Origin: Chitinophagaceae bacterium
GTDB lineage: Bacteria > Bacteroidota > Bacteroidia > Chitinophagales > UBA10324
Direction of reading: 5' to 3'
NCBI GenBank assembly: GCA_947469485.1
Contig: CANIPU010000005.1
Span: 62,001-126,000, forward strand
DNA length: 64,000 nucleotides
Position 1 is the stretch's first letter. Each line of letters starts with the position of its first letter. Shown here one piece after another: positions 1 through 8,161 of this stretch. Below the pieces are notes generated by a model. The model was given only the letters and a program-made list of their open reading frames with translations. It searched no databases and was not told the origin of the DNA. Position numbers and translations under genes: made by a program.

Positions 1-330
1 TTTTGAAAGGGGTATTTCTATAACACCATCTTTTAATAAACGGTAAATTTTTGAACCCTTGCCATAAGCTTCGGCATATAAAAATTCGTCGCGCTTTAAA
101 AGCAATGTTTGCGCCCGCGAAATTTTAATGGGTATTCTTTCATTCTCATCAATTTTTTTAACCACTATAATTTCCTGGTCGGCTTGTACCGGGTTAGTGA
201 TTTCAGAACTGGCTGCGTTAAAAAATTCAGCAGGGGCTTCTTTTTTGCTGGCTGCTTTCTTTTTTAGGTTAGCTGCTTTCTTTTTCAGGTTGTTTAGTTT
301 CTTTTTCATTTTGGTTAATTTGTTTTTCAT
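1..330 (-). CDS. Lys-rich hypothetical protein, C-terminus beyond the left edge
   Basis: An open frame reads leftward from ATG at 328-330 to the window edge, giving 110 codons without a stop. The N-terminus is very rich in Lys, Ala and Leu and carries a short repeated unit (LKKKAAN / LKKKAAS) at about residues 18-32. The part after about residue 50 looks like an ordinary globular protein (EIIVVKKIDENERIPIKISR, then AQTLLLKRDEF). There is no signal peptide, so it is probably cytoplasmic, and the basic helical start may bind nucleic acid (inference). I do not recognise the family. The overlapping forward reading frame here is a shadow of this gene. Confidence 0.55.
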   Translation of the reverse strand, partial: MKNKLTKMKKKLNNLKKKAANLKKKAASKKEAPAEFFNAASSEITNPVQADQEIIVVKKIDENERIPIKISRAQTLLLKRDEFLYAEAYGKGSKIYRLLKDGVIEIPLSK

Positions 331-515
331 GGTAGTAAAATGATTTTGATTAAGTATGAAATAAAATTAAAACGGGTGCTGTTCAACCGCCAAATATTTT
401 CGATGGAATTAGTATTTTAATCGGTGAACTAACCTTTTTACCCGTATAAATCAGGTTTTGGCGGGCTTATGCGGCTGTGCCGCATACAGGCAAAAAGATT
501 TTGCAGCTATGCAAA

Positions 516-683
516 ATGGCTGTGCGTGTTGGCGCAGTAATAAAACAAGTGCGCAATATGGCTGTGCGTATTAGCGAAGTAATAAAACATAAAAGCAAAA
601 CAGCTGCGCGTATTAACGCAGCAATAAAACATGTATGCTAAATGGCTGCACATAAATGCAATGGAATAAAACAGGTGCGAAAA
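516..683. repeat. Four tandem copies of an imperfect 42-bp repeat
   Basis: Units begin at 516, 558, 600 and 642, exactly 42 bp apart. Each has a core resembling ATGGCTGTGCGTATTA followed by AATAAAACA. Because 42 is a multiple of three, the units share a reading frame: the first three translate as similar 14-residue peptides (MAVRVGAVIKQVRN and variants), the third ends in TAA at 639-641, and the fourth (MAAHKCNGIKQVRK) runs into the frame of the downstream methyltransferase. A weaker GGCTGTGC match lies near 473. The rest of 331-515 shows no gene or other clear structure. Confidence 0.8.
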
Positions 684-688
684 ATTAG

Positions 689-735
689 TTTCAGTATGAA
701 GGAAATGATATTTTGTATTACTGAAATACTATTTC
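689..735. promoter_or_regulatory. Nested inverted repeats upstream of the methyltransferase
   Basis: TTTCAGTA at 689-696 pairs perfectly with TACTGAAA at 719-726. A second small inverted repeat, GAAAT-act-ATTTC, occupies 723-735 and overlaps it. Both lie just before the likely start codon at 768, next to a TATTTTG that is one base short of the Bacteroidota -7 consensus. Restriction-modification genes often have operators here, but no controller gene is visible, so the regulatory role is a guess. Confidence 0.3.
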
Positions 736-767
736 AAAAAATGTATTTTGCAGCACCAAACAACTAT

Positions 768-3152
768 ATGACCTTATTCGAAAAACTACAACAAGCCCGA
801 AGTGAAGAGGATGTAAAAGATGCTTATATAAAAGCATTGGGGTTAAAAGGTTATTCGAAAAATCTGATTGATATACAAACCAAGGAAATATGGTTTGAGG
901 CGAAAGACAATAGCCGCATTTCTACTTATGCCATGTTCACGCAACTGATGCACTATGTGCAACAGGCATTGAATAAGGGTGAAACCGTGCCGCCGTTTTT
1001 GTGCGTGATTGATACGCAGAAAGCTGCCATTATGAAAAGCACTGATGTGATTCCGTTTTTAGAAAAGAAAACCATTAAGTGGGGCAAGAGCGCGAGCAGT
1101 TATACTCAAGAAGCATTGGATGCCATAAGCGCACACATAGGCACTCACTTTGTTTCTTTCAAGATTGAAACGCACGAAGAGGAATTTATCAGCACCATAA
1201 AAAATGCGATTGCAAAAGGTGATATCATACGCACACAAATAACTCCTGATAATCTGAAGCAGGTGTTTGATAAATGGGTGACAATGATTGGAAAAGAAAT
1301 TGGCGGAGTTACCGATGATGATTATGCACTTTTATTTTTTGCAGATATAATGAGTGATGGAACAACTGCTACACATGATAACCTGACCGCGCAACTGTTA
1401 CACAAAAACAACGCGCCCGTTTTTATGCTGAACGGAAAAGTTTATGAGTTAGGAAACAAGGAGGGCTACCGGCAGTTCTGGAGTATCTATCACCGACCAC
1501 CAAAAACAGAATACAGAGATTATTTATTGGAGCGGCGCGATAGTTTAATACCCATTGACGAGCGCAGTTTTAAAGGAGCATTTTATACTCCGCTTAATGT
1601 GGTGGACAAAGCTTATGATAAACTAACCGAAACCCTCGGCAATAACTGGCAGAAAGAATATATAGTATGGGATATGTGCTGCGGTGTGGGCAACTTAGAA
1701 GTGAAGCACAGCAACCCGCGCAATATTTATATGAGCACATTGGATGCGGCTGATGTGGATGTAATGAAGGCAACAAAAACCTGCGTGGCTGCTACGCGGT
1801 TTCAATACGATTACCTGAACGACGATATTACAGCCGATGGAAAAATAGATTACTCGCTCACCAATAAAATTCCACAGAGTTTGCGTGATGCCATTGCAAA
1901 AGGAAAAAAGATTTTGGTGTTGATGAATCCGCCGTATGCGGAAGCAGCGAATTCACAGGGTAACGAAGGGAAAACAAATGTTGCTACCACAAAAATTGCT
2001 GACCATATGGGTGATTATGGTTATGCTTCGCGAGAATTATTTACACAATTTTTAGTGCGAATTTCTAACGAGATTCCAACCGCAACATTAGCAATGTTTA
2101 GCACACTGAAATATGTTAATGCACCAAACTTTGAAAAATTTAGAGATGAGTGGAATGCAAAATATCTTGGTGGTTTTGTTGTTCACAGTAAATCTTTCGA
2201 TGGTTTAAATGGAAATTTTCCAATTAGTTTTTTAGTTTGGAAAACAAATCAGAATACAAAAACTAAAACTCCTATTGATGAAATTGATACTGAGGTATTA
2301 GATAAAAATGCTAACCCCATTGGTGAAAAACATTTTTATAATTTACCTAACGAACAATTACTAAGTAACTGGATTAAACGAGTTAAACCCAATGATATAG
2401 ATGCACTACCGTTAAAAAATGCTATAACTCCAACAACAAATACAAAAGATGTAAGAGGAACAAAATGGGCTGACGGTGCTATTGGCGGTATGATTTGCAA
2501 AGGTTCAGATTTACAAAATGCTGCACAACAAACAGCATTGTTATCTTCTGGTTATTGCAGCGCAGGTGGTTTTCTTGTAACTAAGGAAAATCTTTGGCAG
2601 AGTGCTGTGGTCTTTTCTGTGCGGCATTTAATAAATCATACTTGGCTTAATCACAACGACCAATTTTTAAAACCTACTGCACCTGTCCCTGATGAATTTA
2701 AAAATGATTGTTTAATATGGATGCTTTTTCATGGTAAAAACTTATCTGCTGGTGCAAATGATTTAGAATGGAATAATAAAAAGTGGAACATCGTGAATCA
2801 CTTTATACCATACACAGAACAAGAAGTAAATGCAACCGGCAGATTTGAAAGTGATTTTATGGTGCAGTATTTAAAAGATAAAAAACTTTCATCCGAAGCT
2901 GTAACAGTGTTACAGCAAGGAAAAGAATTATGGAAAGCATACTTTGCTAATACTGATGTGCGCAATGTGCGCGATGAATTAAAACTGAACCGTGCTGATG
3001 TGGGTTGGTACCAGGTGCGCAAAGCATTGCAGGCACGCAACGCAAGCGGCGATTTTCCGGTTGTGAGTTTTAAAGCATTTGAAGAAGCATATAAATCATT
3101 GACAGAAAAATTGCAGCCTATGGTTTATGAGTTGGGGTTTTTGAAGGTATAA
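768..3152 (+). CDS. Solitary N6-adenine DNA methyltransferase, probable type IIG-like restriction-modification enzyme
   Basis: The protein is 794 residues from ATG 768. It has an FYTP motif near residue 272, a SAM-binding motif I variant (DMCCGVGN near 302, where the family usually has DxACGSG) and the catalytic NPPY at 387-390, which marks an amino-methyltransferase acting on adenine. The N-terminal section has D35 followed by E44-A-K46, the spacing of a PD-(D/E)XK nuclease, so methylation and cleavage may be fused as in type IIG enzymes. The C-terminal half would hold the target-recognition domain. ATG 642 and 741 are also in frame, but 642 lies inside the 42-bp repeat and family-like sequence begins at MTLFEKLQQ, so I chose 768. 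No specificity subunit or separate endonuclease is adjacent. The nuclease assignment is inferred from spacing alone. Confidence 0.8.
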   Translation: MTLFEKLQQARSEEDVKDAYIKALGLKGYSKNLIDIQTKEIWFEAKDNSRISTYAMFTQLMHYVQQALNKGETVPPFLCVIDTQKAAIMKSTDVIPFLEKKTIKWGKSASSYTQEALDAISAHIGTHFVSFKIETHEEEFISTIKNAIAKGDIIRTQITPDNLKQVFDKWVTMIGKEIGGVTDDDYALLFFADIMSDGTTATHDNLTAQLLHKNNAPVFMLNGKVYELGNKEGYRQFWSIYHRPPKTEYRDYLLERRDSLIPIDERSFKGAFYTPLNVVDKAYDKLTETLGNNWQKEYIVWDMCCGVGNLEVKHSNPRNIYMSTLDAADVDVMKATKTCVAATRFQYDYLNDDITADGKIDYSLTNKIPQSLRDAIAKGKKILVLMNPPYAEAANSQGNEGKTNVATTKIADHMGDYGYASRELFTQFLVRISNEIPTATLAMFSTLKYVNAPNFEKFRDEWNAKYLGGFVVHSKSFDGLNGNFPISFLVWKTNQNTKTKTPIDEIDTEVLDKNANPIGEKHFYNLPNEQLLSNWIKRVKPNDIDALPLKNAITPTTNTKDVRGTKWADGAIGGMICKGSDLQNAAQQTALLSSGYCSAGGFLVTKENLWQSAVVFSVRHLINHTWLNHNDQFLKPTAPVPDEFKNDCLIWMLFHGKNLSAGANDLEWNNKKWNIVNHFIPYTEQEVNATGRFESDFMVQYLKDKKLSSEAVTVLQQGKELWKAYFANTDVRNVRDELKLNRADVGWYQVRKALQARNASGDFPVVSFKAFEEAYKSLTEKLQPMVYELGFLKV

Positions 3153-3317
3153 CAAAATAATAAATGAGAAGAAAAAAATATGAATTATTCAAATGGCAAT
3201 TATGATTTGCATCCGATAGAATCTCCGCCGTTGTTGGTTGCCTTACTAACAACCCGATTAGTTACGGCAACACATGAGTAATAAAATAAGTTTCTATCGC
3301 TTCTTTTTAAAACTTCT

Positions 3318-3400
3318 TTAACTGCGAAGCCAATCACGAATACCGATGAAAACAAAAAGTACTTTTGAGTACTCCCTACTTCGTTAGCGGCAATGTTATG
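3318..3400. other. Inverted-repeat region resembling an integron attC site (weak)
   Basis: Most of the 309-bp gap at 3153-3461 is non-coding. TTTAAC-tgc-GAAG near 3318 is mirrored by CTTCGTTA near 3381, and between them AGTACT-tttg-AGTACT (3358-3373) forms a small hairpin. The outer arms end in AAC and GTT, as attC R boxes do, and the total length is within the attC range, but the core GTTAGCG does not match GTTRRRY exactly. A similar GTTAC/TAAC-rich stretch lies at about 3229-3265. No integrase or second site is seen after the next gene. Confidence 0.25.
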
Positions 3401-3414
3401 GTGACAGTGCTAAC

Positions 3415-3443
3415 TTGAAATCAGCAATAAGAAATTAATTTTG
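3415..3443 (+). promoter_or_regulatory. Bacteroidota-type promoter of the SAM methyltransferase
   Basis: TTG at 3415-3417 is followed after 18 bases by TAATTTTG at 3436-3443, a full match to the -7 consensus TAnnTTTG. The start codon is 18 bases downstream. Confidence 0.5.
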
Positions 3444-3461
3444 ACAGTAAACTAAAACAAA

Positions 3462-4307
3462 ATGGAGCACCAACTTGAACAAATTCGCGAACAGCAAAAG
3501 GAAACATGGAATAAATTTTCTCGTGGCTGGAAAAAATGGGATGACATTACAATGGATTGGTTAAAACCGATGGGGGATGAAATCATTCGTTTACTCCATG
3601 CGGAAAATGATGATATAGTTTTGGATGTGGCAGCAGGAACAGGCGAACCCGGATTGACAATAGCATCAATGATGAATGGTGGGAAGGTAATTATTACTGA
3701 CCTTGCAGAAGATATGCTTGCAATTGCCAGAGAGAATGCATCACAAAAAGGAATTAAGAATATTGAAACCCGTGCTTGTGATGTATGCGAACTTCCATTT
3801 GCCGACAACACCTTTAATGCAATAAGTTGTCGTTTTGGTTTTATGTTTTTCCCCGACATGCTTTTAGCAGCTAAAGAAATGTTTCGTGTGCTGAAACCAG
3901 GAGGAAGAATTGCCACAGCGGTTTGGAATGTTCCTGAAAAAAATTTCTGGGTTACAGTTACTATGGGAGCCATCAACAGAAACTTGGAATTGCCCGCTCC
4001 TCCGCAAGGTGCTCCCGGAATATTTCGCTGTGCCAAGGATAGCTTCATATCTGATTTATTCTTACAGGCAGGTTTTAAAAATATTTCGCAAAATGAAATT
4101 GCAGGAAAACTTAATTGTAAAACAGCCGATGTTTACTGGAACATGATTACCGAAGTAGCAGCTCCTGTTGTTGCGGGGCTTAGCAAAGCTGATGATGCAA
4201 TGAAAGAAAAAATAAAAGGAGAAGTTTATCAGGCACTGAATCAAAAATATTCTGATGGAAATATTCTGATTGATTCAAGTGCTCTTGTAATTTATGGTGA
4301 GAAATAA
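3462..4307 (+). CDS. Class I SAM-dependent methyltransferase (UbiE/COQ5-like)
   Basis: A 281-residue cytoplasmic protein with a Rossmann-type methyltransferase domain. Motif I reads LDVAAGTGEPG near residue 55, the acidic residue after strand 2 is in ITDLAEDM, and a typical post-motif FRVLKPGGR lies near 145. These indicate transfer of a methyl group from S-adenosylmethionine; the substrate cannot be read from the sequence. The N-terminus (QQKETWNKFSRGWKKWD) and the loop after motif IV match the ubiquinone/menaquinone-type and small-molecule methyltransferases. It stands alone behind its own promoter, with no partner gene in the same direction nearby. A 198-residue frame on the opposite strand (3452-4048) is its antisense shadow. 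Confidence 0.82.
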   Translation: MEHQLEQIREQQKETWNKFSRGWKKWDDITMDWLKPMGDEIIRLLHAENDDIVLDVAAGTGEPGLTIASMMNGGKVIITDLAEDMLAIARENASQKGIKNIETRACDVCELPFADNTFNAISCRFGFMFFPDMLLAAKEMFRVLKPGGRIATAVWNVPEKNFWVTVTMGAINRNLELPAPPQGAPGIFRCAKDSFISDLFLQAGFKNISQNEIAGKLNCKTADVYWNMITEVAAPVVAGLSKADDAMKEKIKGEVYQALNQKYSDGNILIDSSALVIYGEK

Positions 4308-4553
4308 GTTGATTCTTCTCTCTCTGTGCTGCTACAGCATGAGCCTTCAGTCATGTGGGGAACATGTTGAAGTCTAACGAAAAATATTAGTGCTTATCAA
4401 TAATCTCTGCTTCTTTATCGGACGGTTTTAGTTGACCTGAGTAATTCAGAAATATCATTTCTAAAATTTAAATAGTATTAATCTAAAACTATTATGGCTA
4501 TGGTGTGTTTAATAGTATCACAAACAATAATTCAAATTCTAAATTCATAAAAA

Positions 4554-4739
4554 ATGTTTAAAAAATTTACAACGGCCGATAAACTCTTATTTGTTGCCGC
4601 ATTGCTTTCGCTGATATTCTCAGAGATACTTTATTTTAACGGGTACAAAATAGATGGAGCATTTATAGGTCTGTGGGTGCCTTCAATACTGGCATTTGGT
4701 ATTTATCTGAAACTTTTAAAAACAAATAAAAATGATTGA
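4554..4739 (+). CDS. Small two-helix membrane protein
   Basis: A 61-residue protein with two hydrophobic segments (about 11-29 and 36-54) and a Lys/Asn-rich tail, predicted to sit in the inner membrane with both ends inside. Its stop codon overlaps the start of the next tiny gene by 8 bases, so the pair is probably translationally coupled. I do not recognise a family or function. The 246 bases before it hold no gene. Confidence 0.55.
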   Translation: MFKKFTTADKLLFVAALLSLIFSEILYFNGYKIDGAFIGLWVPSILAFGIYLKLLKTNKND

Positions 4740-4833
4740 GTTAATTCCATATTTCGCCGGATTAATTACTTTGCTTTTTGGCTTCGGCTTTGGCATTGCA
4801 ATTAAAGAGATTAACAAAAAATCTGATAAATAA
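4732..4833 (+). CDS. 33-residue single-helix membrane peptide overlapping the previous gene
   Basis: ATG at 4732 opens inside the last codons of the preceding gene in another frame and ends at TAA 4831-4833. The product has one hydrophobic segment (PYFAGLITLLFGFGFGIAI) and a short Lys-rich tail (KEINKKSDK), like small accessory subunits of membrane complexes. The overlap and the same membrane character suggest the two peptides act together. The function is unknown, and a chance frame is possible at this length. Confidence 0.45.
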   Translation: MIELIPYFAGLITLLFGFGFGIAIKEINKKSDK

Positions 4834-4943
4834 TTTTCTTAATTCTCTGTTACCATTAGTCGCTTGAATATTTTATGTTTTAAACTGGTTGCTATGCAAA
4901 AGGTTAATGTTTTTAACTTAAAATTTTTTTTTACACTTAATTA

Positions 4944-5636
4944 ATGGCAAATTATTTAATCATCGGGGCTTCCTCGGGTATAGGAAAAAGAGTTTCTGAA
5001 TTGTTAGCCGAATCAGGTCATCAGGTTTTTGGAACTTATTACAAACATGAAATCCATTCTGAAAATCTTAAACTTCATGCATTAAATGTTTTAGACGAAA
5101 ATATTTCACTTGACTTTTTACCGGAAACATTGGCCGGTGTAATTTATTGTCCAGGAAGTATCAATCTTCGCCCGTTTGAAAGAATCAAACCGATTGATTT
5201 TATAAATGATTATGGCCTGCAGGTAGTTGGAGCAATAAAAATTATACAGGGTGTGATATCAAAATTAAAAAAATGTGAAAACGCAGCTATAGTCTTGTTC
5301 TCTACTTTTGCAGTACAAACTGGTTTACCCTATCATTCGCAAGTATCAGCGTCAAAGGGTGCTATTGAAGGTTTAACAAAAGCTTTAGCTGCTGAGTATG
5401 CACCAAGTATCAGAGTTAATTGTATCGCTCCGTCATTAACTGATTCTCCTTTGGCAGCTTCATTGTTAAAAAGTGATTTGAAAAGAGAAACAAATGCACA
5501 AAGGCACCCCCTAAAAAGAATCGGAACAACTGAAGATATTGCTAACATGGTTGAATTTTTACTTTCATCAAAGGCAAGTTGGATTACCGGACAAATTATG
5601 CATGTTGATGGTGGTATTTCTACTTTAAAAATATAA
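4944..5636 (+). CDS. SDR-family oxidoreductase with altered catalytic motif
   Basis: A 230-residue Rossmann protein. The nucleotide-binding motif GASSGIG is at residues 8-14, and the family's late signature (APSLTDSPLA, then WITGQIMHVDGG) is present. The usual catalytic Tyr-x-x-x-Lys is replaced by V134-S-A-S-K138; Ser120 and Lys138 are kept. It may therefore bind NAD(P) without standard dehydrogenase activity, or use another residue such as Tyr129 (inference). It is the first gene of a tight operon with an SRPBCC protein (9-base gap) and a photolyase (11-base gap), a grouping I know from other Bacteroidota. No clear promoter motif is visible in the 110 bases upstream. Confidence 0.85.
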   Translation: MANYLIIGASSGIGKRVSELLAESGHQVFGTYYKHEIHSENLKLHALNVLDENISLDFLPETLAGVIYCPGSINLRPFERIKPIDFINDYGLQVVGAIKIIQGVISKLKKCENAAIVLFSTFAVQTGLPYHSQVSASKGAIEGLTKALAAEYAPSIRVNCIAPSLTDSPLAASLLKSDLKRETNAQRHPLKRIGTTEDIANMVEFLLSSKASWITGQIMHVDGGISTLKI

Positions 5637-5645
5637 AAAATAATT

Positions 5646-6116
5646 ATGGCTTTTTACCAATTCATAAAAACGCAAAGACTTCCTTCAACTGTAAACGAAG
5701 TATGGGACTTTATATCTTCTCCATCAAATTTAAAAGAAATAACTCCTGAGCATATGGGTTTTATTGTTACCAGTAAGAATGGTGATGAAAAAATGTATCC
5801 AGGTATGATTATTACCTACAAGGTTAGTCCAATTTTAGGGATAAAATTAAATTGGATGACTGAAATAACCCAGGTTAAGGACCATGAATTTTTCATAGAT
5901 GAGCAAAGAATTGGACCATACTCGATGTGGCACCATCAGCATAAAATTAAAGTTATTGAAGGTGGTGTTTTAATGACAGACATTATTACCTATAAACCAC
6001 CAATGGGGATTTTTGGAGCATTTGCAAATTCAATATTTATTAAGAAACAACTGGAAGAAATTTTTGACTACAGAAAAATTTCTCTAGAAAAGCGATTTGG
6101 TAAATTTAAACCATGA
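5646..6116 (+). CDS. SRPBCC-family ligand-binding protein
   Basis: A 156-residue protein of the START/Bet v1-like (SRPBCC) fold, often annotated as a cell-division inhibitor or cyclase/dehydrase-like protein. Diagnostic parts are VNEVWDFISSPSNLKEITP near the start, WMTEITQVKDHEFFIDEQ in the middle and a C-terminal helix (IFIKKQLEEIFDYRK). The fold has a hydrophobic cavity; the ligand is unknown. It has no signal peptide. Its place between the SDR and photolyase genes suggests a role linked to light or UV response (inference from context only). Confidence 0.8.
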   Translation: MAFYQFIKTQRLPSTVNEVWDFISSPSNLKEITPEHMGFIVTSKNGDEKMYPGMIITYKVSPILGIKLNWMTEITQVKDHEFFIDEQRIGPYSMWHHQHKIKVIEGGVLMTDIITYKPPMGIFGAFANSIFIKKQLEEIFDYRKISLEKRFGKFKP

Positions 6117-6127
6117 AATAAATTGTT

Positions 6128-7492
6128 ATGAACGATTTAGAAACTGTTACAGTTTTTTGGTTTCGTAGAGATTTGCGTTTGCACGATAATCATGGGCTTT
6201 ATGAAGCATTGAAAAATTCAAAGGCTGTTTTGCCTGTATTTATTTTCGATAAAAATATTTTAGGTGAACTCCCTGATAAAAAAGACAAGCGGGTTTCTTT
6301 CATTCAACAGTCATTAAACAACCTAACCCTACAATTACAAAATCAACATTCATCGTTATTAATACTACATGATGAACCTTTGAATGCTTTTAGAACTATT
6401 TGTGATTCATTTCTTATAAAAGATGTTTTTACCAATCACGATTACGAACCTTATGCTATTGAAAGAGATTTAAAGATTAAAGAATGGTTACAAACGAAAA
6501 ATATTTCTTTTCATTCATTTAAAGACCAAGTAGTTTTTGAAAAGGATGAAGTGATGAAATCAGATGGAACCCCATACACTATATTCACTTCTTATTCAAA
6601 AATCTGGAAACAAAAATTAACTAACGAAACAGTTCAATCTTTCCCATCAAATAAATTACTTTCTAATTTATATAAAACGAAACCTTTTCATTTCCCTTCA
6701 CTCTTCGAATTAGGATTTGAGAAATCCGTTGGTGAAATTCCTTCTATTGAAATCAATAAAAAAATAATTAGTAATTACCATCTTACCCGGAATCTACCGG
6801 CTGTAAATGGAACAAGCAAGTTGAGTATTCACCTTCGTTTTGGAACAGTAAGCATAAGGGAGCTTACTAGAGTGGCTCTTGAAACAAACGAACAATGGTT
6901 AAATGAATTAATCTGGAGAGATTTTTTTATGATGATACTTTATAAATTTCATCAGGTGGTAAATAGATGTTTCAAAAAGAAATACGAAAATATAGAATGG
7001 AGAAATAATGAAACTGAATTTATAAAATGGTGCAATGGCGAAACAGGTTATCCTATTGTTGATGCAGGTATGAGGGAATTGAACGAAACAGGGTTTATGC
7101 ACAACCGTGTTCGAATGATTGTTGCAAGTTTTCTAACAAAACATTTGTTGATTGACTGGCGATGGGGTGAAGCCTATTTCGCTGAAAAACTTTTAGACTA
7201 TGAACTTTCATCTAACAACGGTAACTGGCAATGGGCTGCTGGTTGTGGCTGCGATGCCGCACCTTATTTCCGAATTTTTAATCCAACTGAACAAACAAAA
7301 AGATTTGATCCCGATAGGATATATATAAAAAAATGGATTAAAAATTACACTCCAGATTATTTGACTCCAATTGTTGAACATGATTTTGCACGAAAAAGAG
7401 CATTGGAGGTTTTTAAAAAATCATTGGCTAACAAAAGCACAATGAATTCGGAAGTAATGAACAAGGTTAAGAAATTGAAGAATGGAGTTTGA
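6128..7492 (+). CDS. phrB: Deoxyribodipyrimidine photolyase / cryptochrome family protein
   Basis: A 454-residue flavoprotein, the usual length for a class I CPD photolyase. The N-terminal photolyase domain begins VFWFRRDLRLHDNHGLYEAL, and the FAD-binding domain has the LNELIWRDFF, GYPIVDAGMREL and HNRVRMIVASFL motifs, followed by the signature GNWQWAAGCGCDAAPYFRIF near residues 368-387. It should use blue or near-UV light and reduced FAD to split cyclobutane pyrimidine dimers. A cryptochrome-like signalling role cannot be excluded by sequence reading. It is the last gene of the operon with the SDR and SRPBCC genes. Confidence 0.93.
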   Translation: MNDLETVTVFWFRRDLRLHDNHGLYEALKNSKAVLPVFIFDKNILGELPDKKDKRVSFIQQSLNNLTLQLQNQHSSLLILHDEPLNAFRTICDSFLIKDVFTNHDYEPYAIERDLKIKEWLQTKNISFHSFKDQVVFEKDEVMKSDGTPYTIFTSYSKIWKQKLTNETVQSFPSNKLLSNLYKTKPFHFPSLFELGFEKSVGEIPSIEINKKIISNYHLTRNLPAVNGTSKLSIHLRFGTVSIRELTRVALETNEQWLNELIWRDFFMMILYKFHQVVNRCFKKKYENIEWRNNETEFIKWCNGETGYPIVDAGMRELNETGFMHNRVRMIVASFLTKHLLIDWRWGEAYFAEKLLDYELSSNNGNWQWAAGCGCDAAPYFRIFNPTEQTKRFDPDRIYIKKWIKNYTPDYLTPIVEHDFARKRALEVFKKSLANKSTMNSEVMNKVKKLKNGV

Positions 7493-7657
7493 GAATTCTA
7501 ATTGATGTTAATTAATTGCTAACCAATAACAGAATATGGAAGGGTATAGAGTTTTTTTTTAATAATTTGAAAGCCTGATAGGAACGATTTTTAACTTTTA
7601 GTAGTTTAAATTTTTAATAATTTCACTGAATGGCATTAAACTTGCCTTAAAATATAA

Positions 7658-8122
7658 ATGATGAAAAAAATTATAATGCTTGTTTTGCTTGTCGCCGGTT
7701 CAATGGCAGTTAAAGCTCAGGAGTTAGTTTGGACAAACAATCTTGATAAAGCCATTGAAATTTCAAATCAAACGAAGAAACCATTACTGCTGTTTTTTAC
7801 TGGTAGCGATTGGTGTGGTTGGTGCCATCGTTTACAAGATGAAGTATTTAAGAAACCGGAATTTGCAGCATGGGCAAAAAGCAATGTTGTATTAGTTGAG
7901 GTTGATTTTCCAAGAAAAACTCAATTAGCACCCGAAATACAAACACAAAATTTTCAGTTGCAGCAATCATTTGGTGTGCAAGGTTATCCTACTGTTTGGT
8001 TTGTAAATGCAATTAAAAAGGATGGAAAAATTTCTTACGACCGATTAGGAAGCACCGGATATTTAGCAGGAGGTCCAGTTGTATGGTTAGAAACAGCTAA
8101 TGGAATAATTAAAAAGAAATAA
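7658..8122 (+). CDS. Exported thioredoxin-fold protein with CGWC active site
   Basis: A 154-residue protein with a signal peptide (residues 1-20, ending VKAQ) and a thioredoxin-like domain. The active site is W52-C53-G-W-C56-H57, typical of the thioredoxin_7/DUF255-like group, and the cis-proline loop is GYPT near residue 111. It is probably a periplasmic thiol-disulphide enzyme. ATG 7658 and 7661 are adjacent and both plausible. It is a single gene, convergent with the carbonic anhydrase gene. Confidence 0.85.
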   Translation: MMKKIIMLVLLVAGSMAVKAQELVWTNNLDKAIEISNQTKKPLLLFFTGSDWCGWCHRLQDEVFKKPEFAAWAKSNVVLVEVDFPRKTQLAPEIQTQNFQLQQSFGVQGYPTVWFVNAIKKDGKISYDRLGSTGYLAGGPVVWLETANGIIKKK

Positions 8123-8161
8123 ACTACTCGGTTTATTAATTTAAACAGGTTTGTGAATTAT

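Noticed and set aside
642..767. Upstream start (ATG 642) for the DNA methyltransferase
   Set aside because: It falls in the fourth 42-bp repeat unit; family-like sequence begins at ATG 768.
3452..4048. A 198-residue open frame antisense to the SAM methyltransferase
   Set aside because: The plus-strand frame has clear methyltransferase motifs; the antisense product has no family features and exists because of codon bias.
4308..4553. Searched for a tRNA or small gene in the gap after the SAM methyltransferase
   Set aside because: Only AT-rich sequence with short AATAGTAT direct repeats; no cloverleaf or open frame seen.
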